Below are positions 16,797-25,284 of a stretch of DNA of 64,000 bases, piece after piece. The DNA comes from Thermomonas sp. HDW16 (GTDB lineage Bacteria > Pseudomonadota > Gammaproteobacteria > Xanthomonadales > Xanthomonadaceae), in contig NZ_CP049872.1 in NCBI RefSeq assembly GCF_011302915.1, forward strand, positions 2,728,001 to 2,792,000. Direction: 5' to 3'. The position numbers and the translations under genes were made by a program. Positions within the stretch are counted from its first letter, which is position 1. Each line of letters begins with the position of its first letter. The notes beneath the pieces were generated by a model. It was not told the origin of the DNA and did no database searches. It saw only the letters and a list, made by a program, of their open reading frames with translations.

Positions 16797-17789
16797 TCAT
16801 GCGCGCACGCTCACGTCACCGGCATGCACGGAGCATTCGCGACCGTCGCCATCGCGCACGCGCAATGCGCCGTCGGCGGCGATGCCGAGCGCGGTCGCCG
16901 GCCATGCGCCATCGCCTTCGTGTACCTGCAGCGTGCGACCGGACAAGGCATCCAGCGCCGCATAGCGCGGCAGGAATGGCGCCAGCCCTTCGGCATCGAA
17001 CGCTTGCAGCGCCGGCAGCAGGTGCGACAACAGCATCGCGACGACGGCATTGCGCGATGGCGCTTGCGGCGACGTTATCGATACCAGGTCGATCCACGGC
17101 TGGTCGATCTGCTTCGCGGCATCCGCCGGCATTCGCACGTTGAGACCAAGCCCGATCACCGCACGCGCGGCACCGGCCGCTTCGCCGCCACCTTCGACCA
17201 GCAGGCCGCCAAGCTTGCGCAGGACCTTGCCCTCGGCGACGACCAAATCGTTCGGCCATTTCAGGCCAACGCCGGAGTAACCCAATTCACGCAGCGCTTC
17301 ACTGGCGGCGATGCCGGCGACGAGGCTGAGCCCTCCCAACCGCGCCAGCCCGCCTTCAAACCGTCGTGCCAGCGACAAGTACACATGCGCAGCCAGCGGC
17401 GATGTCCATGCGCGCCCGCGCCGCCCGCGACCGCCGGTCTGGCGCTCGGCCAACAGCACCGCGCAACCATGCGAAGGCGTGTCGCGCCGCAGCAGTTCGC
17501 TATTGGTCGAGTCCAGCGACCAGGCGACATCCAATGCGGTCAGTTGTGTGCGCGCCGGTTTCGATATCGCGGCGCGGATCGCATCGGCCTCCAGCAGGTC
17601 GAGCGGCTGTTCGAGTTGATAGCCACGCCCCGGCGATGCGGCGATGGCGATGCCGGCCGTGCGCAGCACATCGATGCGCTTCCACACCGCCGCACGGGTC
17701 AGGCCGGCTTCGCGCGCGAGCACATCGCCGCTGACCGGGCCTGCGGCCAGGCGTTGCAGCAGGGCGCGCTCGACCGACGCTTCGCTCAT
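16797..17789 (-). CDS. birA: Biotin-protein ligase / biotin operon repressor BirA
   Basis: 330 aa. An N-terminal winged-helix region (1-65; LAREAGLTRAAVWKRIDVL) shows the bifunctional, DNA-binding type. The ligase domain holds DSTNSELLRR, the biotinoyl-AMP loop GGRGRRGRAW, LKWPNDLVV with the catalytic Lys, and GLGLNVRM. The C-terminal SH3-like domain follows. ATG 17789 is chosen because it starts MSEASVERALLQRL and overlaps the plsY stop (ATGA); longer frames upstream encode plsY in another frame. It supplies biotin to acetyl-CoA carboxylase and can repress biotin synthesis. Confidence 0.93.
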   Translation of the reverse strand: MSEASVERALLQRLAAGPVSGDVLAREAGLTRAAVWKRIDVLRTAGIAIAASPGRGYQLEQPLDLLEADAIRAAISKPARTQLTALDVAWSLDSTNSELLRRDTPSHGCAVLLAERQTGGRGRRGRAWTSPLAAHVYLSLARRFEGGLARLGGLSLVAGIAASEALRELGYSGVGLKWPNDLVVAEGKVLRKLGGLLVEGGGEAAGAARAVIGLGLNVRMPADAAKQIDQPWIDLVSITSPQAPSRNAVVAMLLSHLLPALQAFDAEGLAPFLPRYAALDALSGRTLQVHEGDGAWPATALGIAADGALRVRDGDGRECSVHAGDVSVRA

Positions 17790-18436
17790 CGACCCTGCCC
17801 GCGATACAGCTTGTGCAACAGGCGCGCGCGTTCGAAGCGCGATTCGTTGCCGTTCCACAAGCGCTGCAGGTTGCTGCGATGGGTGAAGGCGAGATACAGC
17901 GCGATGCCGATCGCGAACCACATGCGTGGCGCTTCCGCATCACTCCACCATGCCAGCAACGGCAGGCAGGCACCGGCAGCCACCGTGGCCAGACCGACGT
18001 AGCCGGTGCTGGTCAGCACCAGCAGCCAGGCCAGCAGCAGCACCGGGATCGACCATGGCCACAGCACCAGCAGGCCGCCGACCGCGGTCGCCGCGCCCTT
18101 GCCGCCGCGGAAGCCGTGCCATAGCGGCCAGACATGACCGAGCACCGCCGCCGTCGCCGCCAGGTAGCCATGCGCGGTGACGCTCAACGCTTGGCCGACG
18201 GGCGCGTAACGCAGTGCGATCCATGTCGCCAACACGCCCTTGCCGATATCGAACAGGGCCACGCCCAGCGCGAATTTCCAGCCCAGCGTGCGGAACGCGT
18301 TGGTGCCACCCGCGTTGCCGCTGCCGTGCTGGCGGATGTCGACGCCGCGTAGGCGCCCCAGCACCAGGCTGCCCGAGACGGAGCCGAGCAGATACGCGAA
18401 CAGCAGCAGCGATGCGGTCAGGAGATGCGGCGACAT
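17786..18436 (-). CDS. plsY: Acyl-phosphate:glycerol-3-phosphate acyltransferase PlsY
   Basis: Integral membrane enzyme that uses acyl-phosphate to acylate glycerol-3-phosphate, the first step of phospholipid synthesis. 216 aa with the three conserved cytoplasmic motifs: GSVSGSLVLGRLRGVDIRQ then GSGNAGGTNAFRTLG (motif 1), HVWPLWHGFRGGKGAATAVGG (motif 2) and the later SDAEAPRMWFAIG/HRSNLQRLWNGNESR region (motif 3). ATG 18436 gives the usual N-terminus. It lies 7 bp after the fatty-acid-kinase fusion gene, whose product would be its substrate. Confidence 0.95.
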   Translation of the reverse strand: MSPHLLTASLLLFAYLLGSVSGSLVLGRLRGVDIRQHGSGNAGGTNAFRTLGWKFALGVALFDIGKGVLATWIALRYAPVGQALSVTAHGYLAATAAVLGHVWPLWHGFRGGKGAATAVGGLLVLWPWSIPVLLLAWLLVLTSTGYVGLATVAAGACLPLLAWWSDAEAPRMWFAIGIALYLAFTHRSNLQRLWNGNESRFERARLLHKLYRGQGR

Positions 18437-18443
18437 GGCCGCA

Positions 18444-20258
18444 TCATAACGGCGCGGGTTGCAGTCCCACGACCAACGTGCCGGGCCCTGCATGTGCGCC
18501 GACCGCCGGGCCGACTTCGATCAGATGCGCTTCGGCGATGGGCAAGCGTTCGCGCAAGGCGGCCAACAAGCGTTCGCCATCGGCCAACGCATCGCTATGG
18601 CCCACGATCAGCCGCCAGCCCTGCGCCCGTGGCGTGCGCTTGGCGATGTAGCGGGCGAAGGCTTCCGGCGCCTGCTTGCGCGCGAACAACCCGCCGGCGA
18701 TGGACAGCTTGCCGTCGGGCTTGATCGCGGCGATCGGCAGCAGGCCGCTGTAACGCACCATCGGTTCCGCCCAGCGCGGGATGCGGCCACCGCGCACCGC
18801 ATGCGAGATGTCGCGCGCCAGCGCCCAGGTGCGAGTCAACGGTTTCAGGCGCACGAGCTCGGCTTCGATGGCATCGGCGTCCGCGCCGGCATCGGCCATC
18901 TCGCCCGCGCGCCATGCCAGCAAGGCCTCGCCGGCACAGGCATGACCGGTATCGAACACCCGCACCGGCTTGCTGAATCCGCGCGCGGCGGTTTCGCCGG
19001 CCTGAAGGGTGCCGGATAGCGGCCGCGACAGGCCCACGTACACCGCACCGGGCTGGTAGGCCAGCACATGCTCGAACAGGCGGCGGAAATCGCCGGTTGG
19101 CGGCTGGCTGGTTTGCGGCAATTTCTCGCTGATTGCCATGCGCCGGTAGAACTCGCCAGCGGTCAGGCCAAGGCGATCCAGGTAATCGCGCCCGTCGAGG
19201 CTGACGCGTACCGGCACGATGTGGATGCCGTATCGCTCCGCGATTTCGGCAGGCAGGTCGCCCGCGCTGTCGGCGACCACAGCGACCTTGCCCGGCGATT
19301 CCGCGCTGCGCTGCTGCAGCACCATGTCGTCGGCCTTCATCGCCTCGACATTGCCGAACGTCGCGCAGGCATCGAACAGGGTTTGCGGCGTGCCGACATG
19401 GCCGTGCACGCGCACCCGGGTGGCCCCGCCAGCAACCACCAGCGAGTCGATGTCGAGCGCCGCCAGCGCGGCCTGCATCGCCGCACGATCGATACCCTCG
19501 CCCAGCACCAGGCATTCGGTGCAATAGCGTCGCGCGGGATCCACGTCTTCGTGCACATGCGCCGGCATTTCGCCGGCATCGTTCGCCGCCGGCATCGCCC
19601 CGCGCATGCGCAATGCACGCGGGCCGCCTTCGACGTATTCGGCGATGCCTTCCAGCCAATCGACGAAGCCGCGGGCGCCGGCATCGACCACGCCGGCTTT
19701 CTGCAGCACGGCCATCTGCTTCGGGGTGTCGGCCAGTGCGCTGCGGGCGCGTTGCAGCGCCGTCGCGAAACCGCCTTGCGGATCTGCCGAGTGCTGGCGG
19801 GCGGCCTCCTCCAATGCATCGGCGAAGGCCGCGATCACGCTGAGGATGGTGCCTTCCACCGGATGCGCCAGCGCCGAGCGCGCGCTGTCGGCACCGCGAC
19901 GCACCGCGTCGGCCAGGGTTTGCGCATCGAGCGCGGGCGCGTTGCGGGCGTGTTCGGCCAGCCCGTACAGGAACTGCGCCATGATCGCGCCGGAATTGCC
20001 GCGCGCACCGTCGATGGCATCGTTGCCGATCCGCACCAGCAACTCGCCGATATGCCGGCTGCGACGGCTCAACGCACCCTGCAGCACATGGCCCAGGGTC
20101 GAGGACAGGTTGCTGCCGGTATCGCCATCCGGCACCGGGAACACGTTGATGCGGTTGAGCTCGTCGCGCGCGGCAATCACCCGGCGGGTACCGGCGATCA
20201 AGGCGCGTCGCAAGGCAGCAGCGGTGACGGCGGGTACTGGTTTGGCGGATTCGGGCAT
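18444..20258 (-). CDS. DAK2-DegV fusion: probable single-chain fatty acid kinase (FakA-FakB)
   Basis: 604 aa, start MPESAKPVPAVTA at 20258. Residues about 10-210 are a DAK2 (dihydroxyacetone-kinase phosphatase-like) domain with the metal/ATP motif NVFPVPDGDTGSNL (Asp44, Asp46) and ARGNSGAI. Residues about 240-318 match the FakA middle domain (RYCTECLVLGEG, VRVHGHVGTP). Residues 323-602 form a DegV/FakB domain (AVVADSAGDLP, TSQPPTGDF, GLSRPLSGT). In Firmicutes FakA and FakB are separate and make acyl-phosphate from fatty acid and ATP. Here FakB replaces the FakA C-terminal domain. Gene order with plsY supports this role. Confidence 0.85.
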   Translation of the reverse strand: MPESAKPVPAVTAAALRRALIAGTRRVIAARDELNRINVFPVPDGDTGSNLSSTLGHVLQGALSRRSRHIGELLVRIGNDAIDGARGNSGAIMAQFLYGLAEHARNAPALDAQTLADAVRRGADSARSALAHPVEGTILSVIAAFADALEEAARQHSADPQGGFATALQRARSALADTPKQMAVLQKAGVVDAGARGFVDWLEGIAEYVEGGPRALRMRGAMPAANDAGEMPAHVHEDVDPARRYCTECLVLGEGIDRAAMQAALAALDIDSLVVAGGATRVRVHGHVGTPQTLFDACATFGNVEAMKADDMVLQQRSAESPGKVAVVADSAGDLPAEIAERYGIHIVPVRVSLDGRDYLDRLGLTAGEFYRRMAISEKLPQTSQPPTGDFRRLFEHVLAYQPGAVYVGLSRPLSGTLQAGETAARGFSKPVRVFDTGHACAGEALLAWRAGEMADAGADADAIEAELVRLKPLTRTWALARDISHAVRGGRIPRWAEPMVRYSGLLPIAAIKPDGKLSIAGGLFARKQAPEAFARYIAKRTPRAQGWRLIVGHSDALADGERLLAALRERLPIAEAHLIEVGPAVGAHAGPGTLVVGLQPAPL

Positions 20259-20397
20259 GCCCGGAGTCTGCGGCCGGCTGCATCGCAACGCCTGCTGCGA
20301 CGCAGCATTGCAACCTTTCGCACCCCCGCCGCATCCACGTTATAGTAGGAGGTGGAAGGGTGCCTCCCGTGCGCCTCCATCTATCCCGGTGAACCCC

Positions 20398-20691
20398 ATG
20401 CGCCTGAGTCCGATCCTGTTGAGCGTTGCCCTGCTTTGCGCCTCCAGCCAGGCACTGGCGGCGGAAGCACGCCAGATGGGCCCGGACGGCAGCGGCAGCT
20501 GCCCGGAAAGCACGGTGGCCAATAACGACACCGCGGACGAAGCCGACAATGATGCAGCCGCCACGCCAGCGCGTCGCAGCACCCAGAAAGCCGCCAAGCC
20601 CACGCCTGCGGTGCGTGGTGGTGGCAGCGGCGGTGGACAGCGTAGCAGCGCGCCGCGTTGGCACAGCTTCCTGCCGGGCATGTTCCGCTAA
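20398..20691 (+). CDS. Small exported protein, unknown function
   Basis: 97 aa with a clean signal peptide (MRLSPILLSVALLCASSQALAA). The mature part is low in complexity: an acidic Asn/Asp/Ala stretch, then a Gly-rich basic tail (RGGGSGGGQR) ending WHSFLPGMFR. No known domain. It is divergent from the DAK2-DegV gene and followed by mtfA after 19 bp. The AGGAGGTGG at 20347 is too far upstream to serve as its ribosome site, so the start is tentative. Confidence 0.55.
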   Translation: MRLSPILLSVALLCASSQALAAEARQMGPDGSGSCPESTVANNDTADEADNDAAATPARRSTQKAAKPTPAVRGGGSGGGQRSSAPRWHSFLPGMFR

Positions 20692-20710
20692 GCAGGCGCG
20701 GCTCTAGAAA

Positions 20711-21466
20711 GTGCGTTGGCCTTGGCCGCGCCGCAAGGCGGCCGCCCCCGACATCGATCCATCCAGCTGGCGACAAGCCGCCGCCGGTTTGCCGTGGCTG
20801 CGCGGCATCGACAACGAACGCAATGCTCGGTTGCAAGCGCTGACGGCAGAGTTCCTGCAGCGCATCGACATCACCCCGCTGCACGGCCTGGCCTTGAACG
20901 AAGTGCAACGCCTGCGGCTGGCGATGCTCTGCTGCCTGCCCTTGCTCGAATTCGGCCGCGAAGGCCTGCACGGCTGGTCGCAATTGCTGGTGTATCCGGC
21001 CGCCTTCCGCGCGCGACGCAGCCACCAGGACGCGCACGGCGTGCTGCACGAATGGGACGACGAACTGATCGGCGAAGCCTGGGAACGCGGCCCGGTGATC
21101 CTGTCCTGGGCCGACGTGCGCGCGGATATCGCAGAGCCGGGTGATGGCTATTGCGTGGTCGCGCACGAAATCGCGCACAAGCTCGACGCACTCGATGGTG
21201 CGATGGATGGCACCCCGCCGTTGCCGCGCGAGTGGCAGAAACAATGGGCAGCAGATTTCCAGCGCGCGTATGACGGGTTCTGCGCGGAGGTCGGTGCCGG
21301 CCGCGATACCCCGATCGACCCCTATGCCGCCGAATCGCCGGAGGAGTTCTTCGCGGTCTGCAGCGAATATCACTTCAGCGACGTGGTGACGCTGCGCAAC
21401 GCGATGCCGGAAGTGGCGGCGCATCTGCAGCGGTTTTACGGAGCGCCTTTGCCCGGCTTGATGTAG
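20711..21466 (+). CDS. mtfA: Zinc-dependent peptidase, MtfA family
   Basis: 251 aa. Homologues of E. coli MtfA (YeeI), an aminopeptidase that also sequesters the glucose repressor Mlc. The gluzincin-type zinc site VAHEIAHKLDALDG carries the HExxH motif with the conserved Asp; AAESPEEFFAVCSEYHF gives the third ligand region. Start is GTG 20711 (MRWPWPRRKAA); no ATG fits, since the next in-frame one would remove the N-terminal helices. No Mlc homologue is in the window, so the regulatory role is untested. Confidence 0.87.
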   Translation: MRWPWPRRKAAAPDIDPSSWRQAAAGLPWLRGIDNERNARLQALTAEFLQRIDITPLHGLALNEVQRLRLAMLCCLPLLEFGREGLHGWSQLLVYPAAFRARRSHQDAHGVLHEWDDELIGEAWERGPVILSWADVRADIAEPGDGYCVVAHEIAHKLDALDGAMDGTPPLPREWQKQWAADFQRAYDGFCAEVGAGRDTPIDPYAAESPEEFFAVCSEYHFSDVVTLRNAMPEVAAHLQRFYGAPLPGLM

Positions 21467-21482
21467 CACGCACCCACCACAG

Positions 21483-21604
21483 CCATGCGGCCTGCGCTTC
21501 GGGGCAAGGCCTCGCCGCTCCATCCAGTCATCCAGGACTGATGCCGCGGGCGCGGGCCATCCATGGCCCGCTCGGATCCATATCCCGAAGCGCAGGCCGC
21601 ATGG
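21483..21604. repeat. Large compound inverted repeat (REP/MITE-like) between convergent genes
   Basis: A perfect 21-bp inverted repeat has arms at 21483-21503 and 21584-21604, separated by 80 bp. Nested inside are two further palindromes: CAGTC/GACTG (21525-21540) and GCGGGCCAT/ATGGCCCGC (21552-21571). It lies between the mtfA stop and the phoQ stop. The structure is far larger than a terminator and resembles a REP/BIME or small non-autonomous element. No terminal target duplication was identified. Confidence 0.65.
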
Positions 21605-21628
21605 TCGCAGCATCAATGTCGTCGAGGG

Positions 21629-23080
21629 TTAGAGCCCCGGCGGCAACACGATCTCGAACTTCGCGCCACCCAGTTCCTGCGAACGCGACACATGCAGTTC
21701 GCCGCGATAGCTCTTGACGATGTCCTGCACGATGGCCAAGCCGATGCCGTGGCCCTGCACGCGCTCATCGCCGCGCACGCCGCGCTGCAGGACGTGGGCG
21801 ATGCGATCCTCGGCGATGCCCGGGCCATCGTCCTCGACCCGGATCGACAGGCCCGGACGACGGTTCGGCGCGCTTTCGCCTTCGGCCACGGTCAGCAATA
21901 CCCGCGACTTCGCCCACTTGAAGGCGTTTTCCAGCAGGTTACCGAGCAATTCCTGCAAATCGCCGATTTCGCCATGGAAGCGCGCCTGCGGCGCGATCTC
22001 GAATTCGCAGAGCACGCCCTTGGCCGCGTAGACCTTTTCCAGTCCGGTGACGATCTGCTCGGCATGCGGCTCGATCTCGATCGGCGCGGCGAACAGCTGG
22101 TGGCCCGAACGCGCCGCGCGCGCCAACTGGTAGCCCACCATGTCGTTCATGCGCCGCAACTGGGTATCGACTTCCTCGCGCAGCTCCTGCTCGCCGGTAT
22201 CGCTGTCCAGCCGCGAACGCAATACCGCCAGCGGCGTCTTCAGGCTGTGCGCCAGGTCGGCCAGGGTGTTGCGCTGGCGATCGAGGTTCTCGCGCTCGGT
22301 TTCGATGAAGGCATTGATGCTCTCGGTCAGCGGCTCCAATTCGCGTGGGTGCGCCTCGCTCATCCGCGATGCCGTGCCGGACTGCACACGCTTCAATTCG
22401 GAAATCACGTCGCGCAGCGGGCGCAGGCTCCAGCGCAACACCAGCATCTGCAACAGCAGCAACACCAGGCCGGCGCCGCCCAGGTTGATCCACAAGGCCG
22501 AACGGAACGCCGCCACCTGGCGTCCCAGTGCGGTGGTGTCTTCCAGGATGTAGACGGTATAGGGAAATTCGCGGCGCGCATCGTTGCTGCCGCTGTAGAT
22601 CAAGCCATAGCCGTAGCGGAAGACCTGGCCCGGCTCGCCATTGATCTGGGTCAGCGGCAACGGGCCTTCGAACACCTGCTCGCCGGCCTGCAACATCGGC
22701 CCGTCCGGCAGGCGCGGCCCCTGCGCGGAATCCGAATCCCATTCGCCCGCCGGCAACACGATCTGCGCATACAGGCCACTGCCCGGGCGCATGAAGCGCG
22801 AATCCGGCGGAACGTAAGGCGGCACCACGCTGCCGTCGCGGGCGAAGTCGCTGTTGGCGTACGCCAAGGCATAGCTGTGCAGGCGCTCGCGCATGCCACT
22901 GCGCGCGGTGCTCTGAAAGGCGAAGTCCAGCGCGTAACCGGCCAGCGCCAGGAACGCGATCAGGCCCACGCTGGCCGCCCACAGCTGGCGCGACTGCAAC
23001 GAACGCGGCTGCGCGATACGCAAACGACGGCGCCTTGCGGCGCCGTCGTCGGGTGGTACGGCGGGAGTGGCCGATGCCAT
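21629..23080 (-). CDS. phoQ: PhoQ-type sensor histidine kinase
   Basis: 483 aa membrane kinase. TM1 about 33-53, periplasmic sensor 54-190, TM2 about 195-216, HAMP-like segment, then H-box ADLAHSLKTPLAVL with His278, N-box LLENAFKWAK, and G boxes VEDDGPGIAED and GHGIGLAIV. The LAHSLKTPLAVL form is typical of PhoQ-type kinases. It is preceded by its response regulator, with 40 bp between. In xanthomonads PhoPQ responds to divalent cations and controls virulence and envelope genes; that role is inferred here. Confidence 0.88.
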   Translation of the reverse strand: MASATPAVPPDDGAARRRRLRIAQPRSLQSRQLWAASVGLIAFLALAGYALDFAFQSTARSGMRERLHSYALAYANSDFARDGSVVPPYVPPDSRFMRPGSGLYAQIVLPAGEWDSDSAQGPRLPDGPMLQAGEQVFEGPLPLTQINGEPGQVFRYGYGLIYSGSNDARREFPYTVYILEDTTALGRQVAAFRSALWINLGGAGLVLLLLQMLVLRWSLRPLRDVISELKRVQSGTASRMSEAHPRELEPLTESINAFIETERENLDRQRNTLADLAHSLKTPLAVLRSRLDSDTGEQELREEVDTQLRRMNDMVGYQLARAARSGHQLFAAPIEIEPHAEQIVTGLEKVYAAKGVLCEFEIAPQARFHGEIGDLQELLGNLLENAFKWAKSRVLLTVAEGESAPNRRPGLSIRVEDDGPGIAEDRIAHVLQRGVRGDERVQGHGIGLAIVQDIVKSYRGELHVSRSQELGGAKFEIVLPPGL

Positions 23081-23120
23081 TTACGTCGACTGGATCAGTC
23101 GCCGCTGCGCGAACATGCCG

Positions 23121-23804
23121 TCAATCCCCGCTCCGCGGGATGGCAAAGCGGTAGCCGCGACCACGCACGGTCTCGATCGGCTTCATCGCGCCGTCCGGAT
23201 CCAGCTTCTTGCGCAGGCGGCCGATGAAGACCTCCAGCACGTTGGAGTCGCGGTCGAAATCCTGCTGGTAGATGTGCTCGGTCAGGTCTGCCTTCGAAAC
23301 CAGTTCGCCGGCATGCATCATCAAGTACTCAAGCACCTTGTATTCGTAGCTGGTCAGGTCGACGTTGCCGCCGCTCACGCTCACCGTCTGCGCGGCCAGA
23401 TCCAGCATCACCGGACCGCATTCCAGGGTCGGCTTGCTCCAGCCTGCGGCGCGCCGCACCAGCGCGTTGATGCGCGCCAGCAACTCCTCCACATGGAACG
23501 GCTTGACCAGGTAATCGTCGGCACCCTGCTTGAGGCCGTCGACCTTGTCCTGCCAGCTGGAACGCGCGGTCAGGATCAGCACCGGGAATTTCTTGCCTTC
23601 GTCGCGCAGGGCCTTGATCAGCTCCATGCCCGACATCTTCGGCAGGCCGAGGTCGATGATGCCGACATCGAACGGCACCTCGCGGCCCATATACAGGCCT
23701 TCCTCGCCATCCTGGGCGGCATCGACGGCATAGCCTTCGCGCTTCAGGCGCGCAGCCAGGGTTTCGCGCAGCGGGGCTTCGTCTTCGACGAGCAGGATTC
23801 GCAT
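23121..23804 (-). CDS. phoP: PhoP-type response regulator (OmpR family)
   Basis: 227 aa: receiver domain with phospho-acceptor Asp51 (VGIIDLGLPKMSG) and the LTARSSWQDKVDGL switch region, then a winged-helix DNA-binding domain (LTSYEYKVLEYLMMH, RDSNVLEVFIGRLRKKLD, ETVRGRGYRF). It lies 56 bp after the PepSY gene and 40 bp before phoQ, forming one operon. DNA binding to OmpR-type direct repeats is expected. Confidence 0.93.
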   Translation of the reverse strand: MRILLVEDEAPLRETLAARLKREGYAVDAAQDGEEGLYMGREVPFDVGIIDLGLPKMSGMELIKALRDEGKKFPVLILTARSSWQDKVDGLKQGADDYLVKPFHVEELLARINALVRRAAGWSKPTLECGPVMLDLAAQTVSVSGGNVDLTSYEYKVLEYLMMHAGELVSKADLTEHIYQQDFDRDSNVLEVFIGRLRKKLDPDGAMKPIETVRGRGYRFAIPRSGD

Positions 23805-23860
23805 GGAGACTCCTTGGAATGGGATGGTGCGGGCGTGCTATCGCGCCTTACGGTGCGCGA

Positions 23861-24256
23861 TCAATCGTCATCGTCGCGTGTAGGCTTCTGGCGGTTGGAA
23901 GCGCCCCGGTTGTTGTTGCGGTTCGTGCCCGCATCGTCATTGCGGCTGCGCTGCGGATCCTGCATGAAGACGCGCACGCGGCCTTGATCGTCGACCACCT
24001 TGACTCGGTGCATCTCGCGTCCGTCGAACGGAACACGTTCGGCCGACAGCACCTCGCCACGGGTGTCGCGTTCGACCCGGCGCACCGCATCGGACAGGCT
24101 ACTGCGCGAATCCTGGCGGTTGTCGCGGCTGTCGTCGCGCTGCTGGCTGCCGCGATCCTGCGACTGCGGCTCCCCCGCATGCGCGCTCAAGACCGGCAGC
24201 ACCGCCAGGACGGCGATGGTCAGCAGCTTCAGCGTGGGCGGGCGACGGCGGGACAT
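23861..24256 (-). CDS. Exported PepSY-like protein, first gene of the phoPQ operon
   Basis: 131 aa beginning MSRRRPPTLKLL with a signal peptide ending SAHAGEP. After an Arg/Asp/Gln-rich spacer comes a PepSY-like segment (LSDAVRRVERDTRGEVLSAE and MHRVKVVDDQGRVRVFMQDP, about 60-108), then an Asn/Arg/Asp-rich tail. PepSY proteins commonly accompany two-component sensors and may modulate them in the periplasm. ATG 24256 is preferred over the longer frame because it begins at the signal sequence. Confidence 0.75.
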   Translation of the reverse strand: MSRRRPPTLKLLTIAVLAVLPVLSAHAGEPQSQDRGSQQRDDSRDNRQDSRSSLSDAVRRVERDTRGEVLSAERVPFDGREMHRVKVVDDQGRVRVFMQDPQRSRNDDAGTNRNNNRGASNRQKPTRDDDD

Positions 24257-24312
24257 GGCAACAGCACCTCGGATTCGATGGGGCAATTCTGTACGCGGCG
24301 GGTGAATCGCCC

Positions 24313-24327
24313 CTGAAGTTTCCTGAA
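24313..24327 (-). promoter_or_regulatory. Candidate OmpR/PhoP-type direct repeat upstream of the PepSY-phoP-phoQ operon
   Basis: On the minus strand TTCAG occurs twice with a 5-base gap (period 10 bp), 57-71 bp upstream of the first ATG. Response regulators of the PhoP class bind tandem half-sites with a one-turn period. A third, inverted TTCAG lies at 24343-24347. This is a pattern match only. Confidence 0.35.
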
Positions 24328-24372
24328 CAGGATAGCGTGGCGTTCAGATTGGTGGTGAAGACGTGACGAGGC

Positions 24373-25284
24373 TCAATAGATCTCTCCGATGCAACAGCGC
24401 AACGACCCACCAGCCGCTTCGATGGCATCCAGAGCCACGGTTTCGACCCGGAATCCTGCATCTGCCAACCTCCGGCAATGCAGCGGCGACAAGGCTTCGC
24501 CGGCATCCGCACTCATCCAGACAGTCTCATGGGACAACGCGATGCAGTTACCGACGAAGGCCGCATGCTCGGCCTCGCTGCAGGTCACCGCATGCGGTGC
24601 ATACAGTCCGGCGATGGCCGCCGGCACCACTGGATCGGCAAATCCGCGCGGGCAGACCACCGCCGCGCGACCAGCCAGCACCGCCAGCACCACGTTGGTG
24701 TGGTACTCGCCGGGCGCGAGATCGAACAACAGGGTCGCACGCAGGCCGAAGGCTTCATGCATCAAGCGAGCGCCCTCTTCGTCGCAACGTTCGGACAGGC
24801 CGCAGAAGCCCAGGCCGCGGGCGCGGTCGATCACCAGTGCGCCGGTGAGTTCGCAAGGATGCGGCTGGGTGGACAGGTCGATCTCGGCATAGTCCAGCAC
24901 GCCGCCGAAGAAGCCACGGATGTCGTCGCGCGCAGCTTCGCGTTGGCGCACTTGGTGGCGCATGCGTCCGACGATATAGCGACCGGCGGCAGTGCCGAAC
25001 ACATTGTTGGGGAATACCGCATCCGGCGTGGCCGGATCGCCGGCGAAGCAAATCGTGGGCAACGCGGTGGAGATGGCGCGCTGCAAGTCGCGATGCTGCA
25101 TCGACGCACGTTGCGCATCGAACGCGCCAGCATCGGCCATGTAGATGTTGTCCTGCGCGGATTGTTCGGCCAGGCGGAAGCCATCCGGCGCGACCAGGAA
25201 GGCGGCACATGCCGTGGGTGGGCCGAAATCCGGCGCGAGTTCGCGCGCAAACGCGAGGAAGGCTTCGATATCGCGCGTGATCAT
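24373..25284 (-). CDS. Guanidino-group-modifying (amidinotransferase-fold) hydrolase, CtlX-like
   Basis: 303 aa. The pentein fold is indicated by FPNNVFG near 91, CELTGALVID near 144 (Glu145), EYHTNVVLAVL with His195, and GGSLRCCIGEIY at the end, where Cys297/298 would be the nucleophile. The layout resembles citrulline hydrolase CtlX and arginine-deiminase-related proteins. Likely substrate is arginine, citrulline or a methylated derivative. Start ATG 25284 overlaps the dusA stop (ATGA). The arginase elsewhere in the window suggests active arginine catabolism but no direct link. Confidence 0.75.
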   Translation of the reverse strand: MITRDIEAFLAFARELAPDFGPPTACAAFLVAPDGFRLAEQSAQDNIYMADAGAFDAQRASMQHRDLQRAISTALPTICFAGDPATPDAVFPNNVFGTAAGRYIVGRMRHQVRQREAARDDIRGFFGGVLDYAEIDLSTQPHPCELTGALVIDRARGLGFCGLSERCDEEGARLMHEAFGLRATLLFDLAPGEYHTNVVLAVLAGRAAVVCPRGFADPVVPAAIAGLYAPHAVTCSEAEHAAFVGNCIALSHETVWMSADAGEALSPLHCRRLADAGFRVETVALDAIEAAGGSLRCCIGEIY

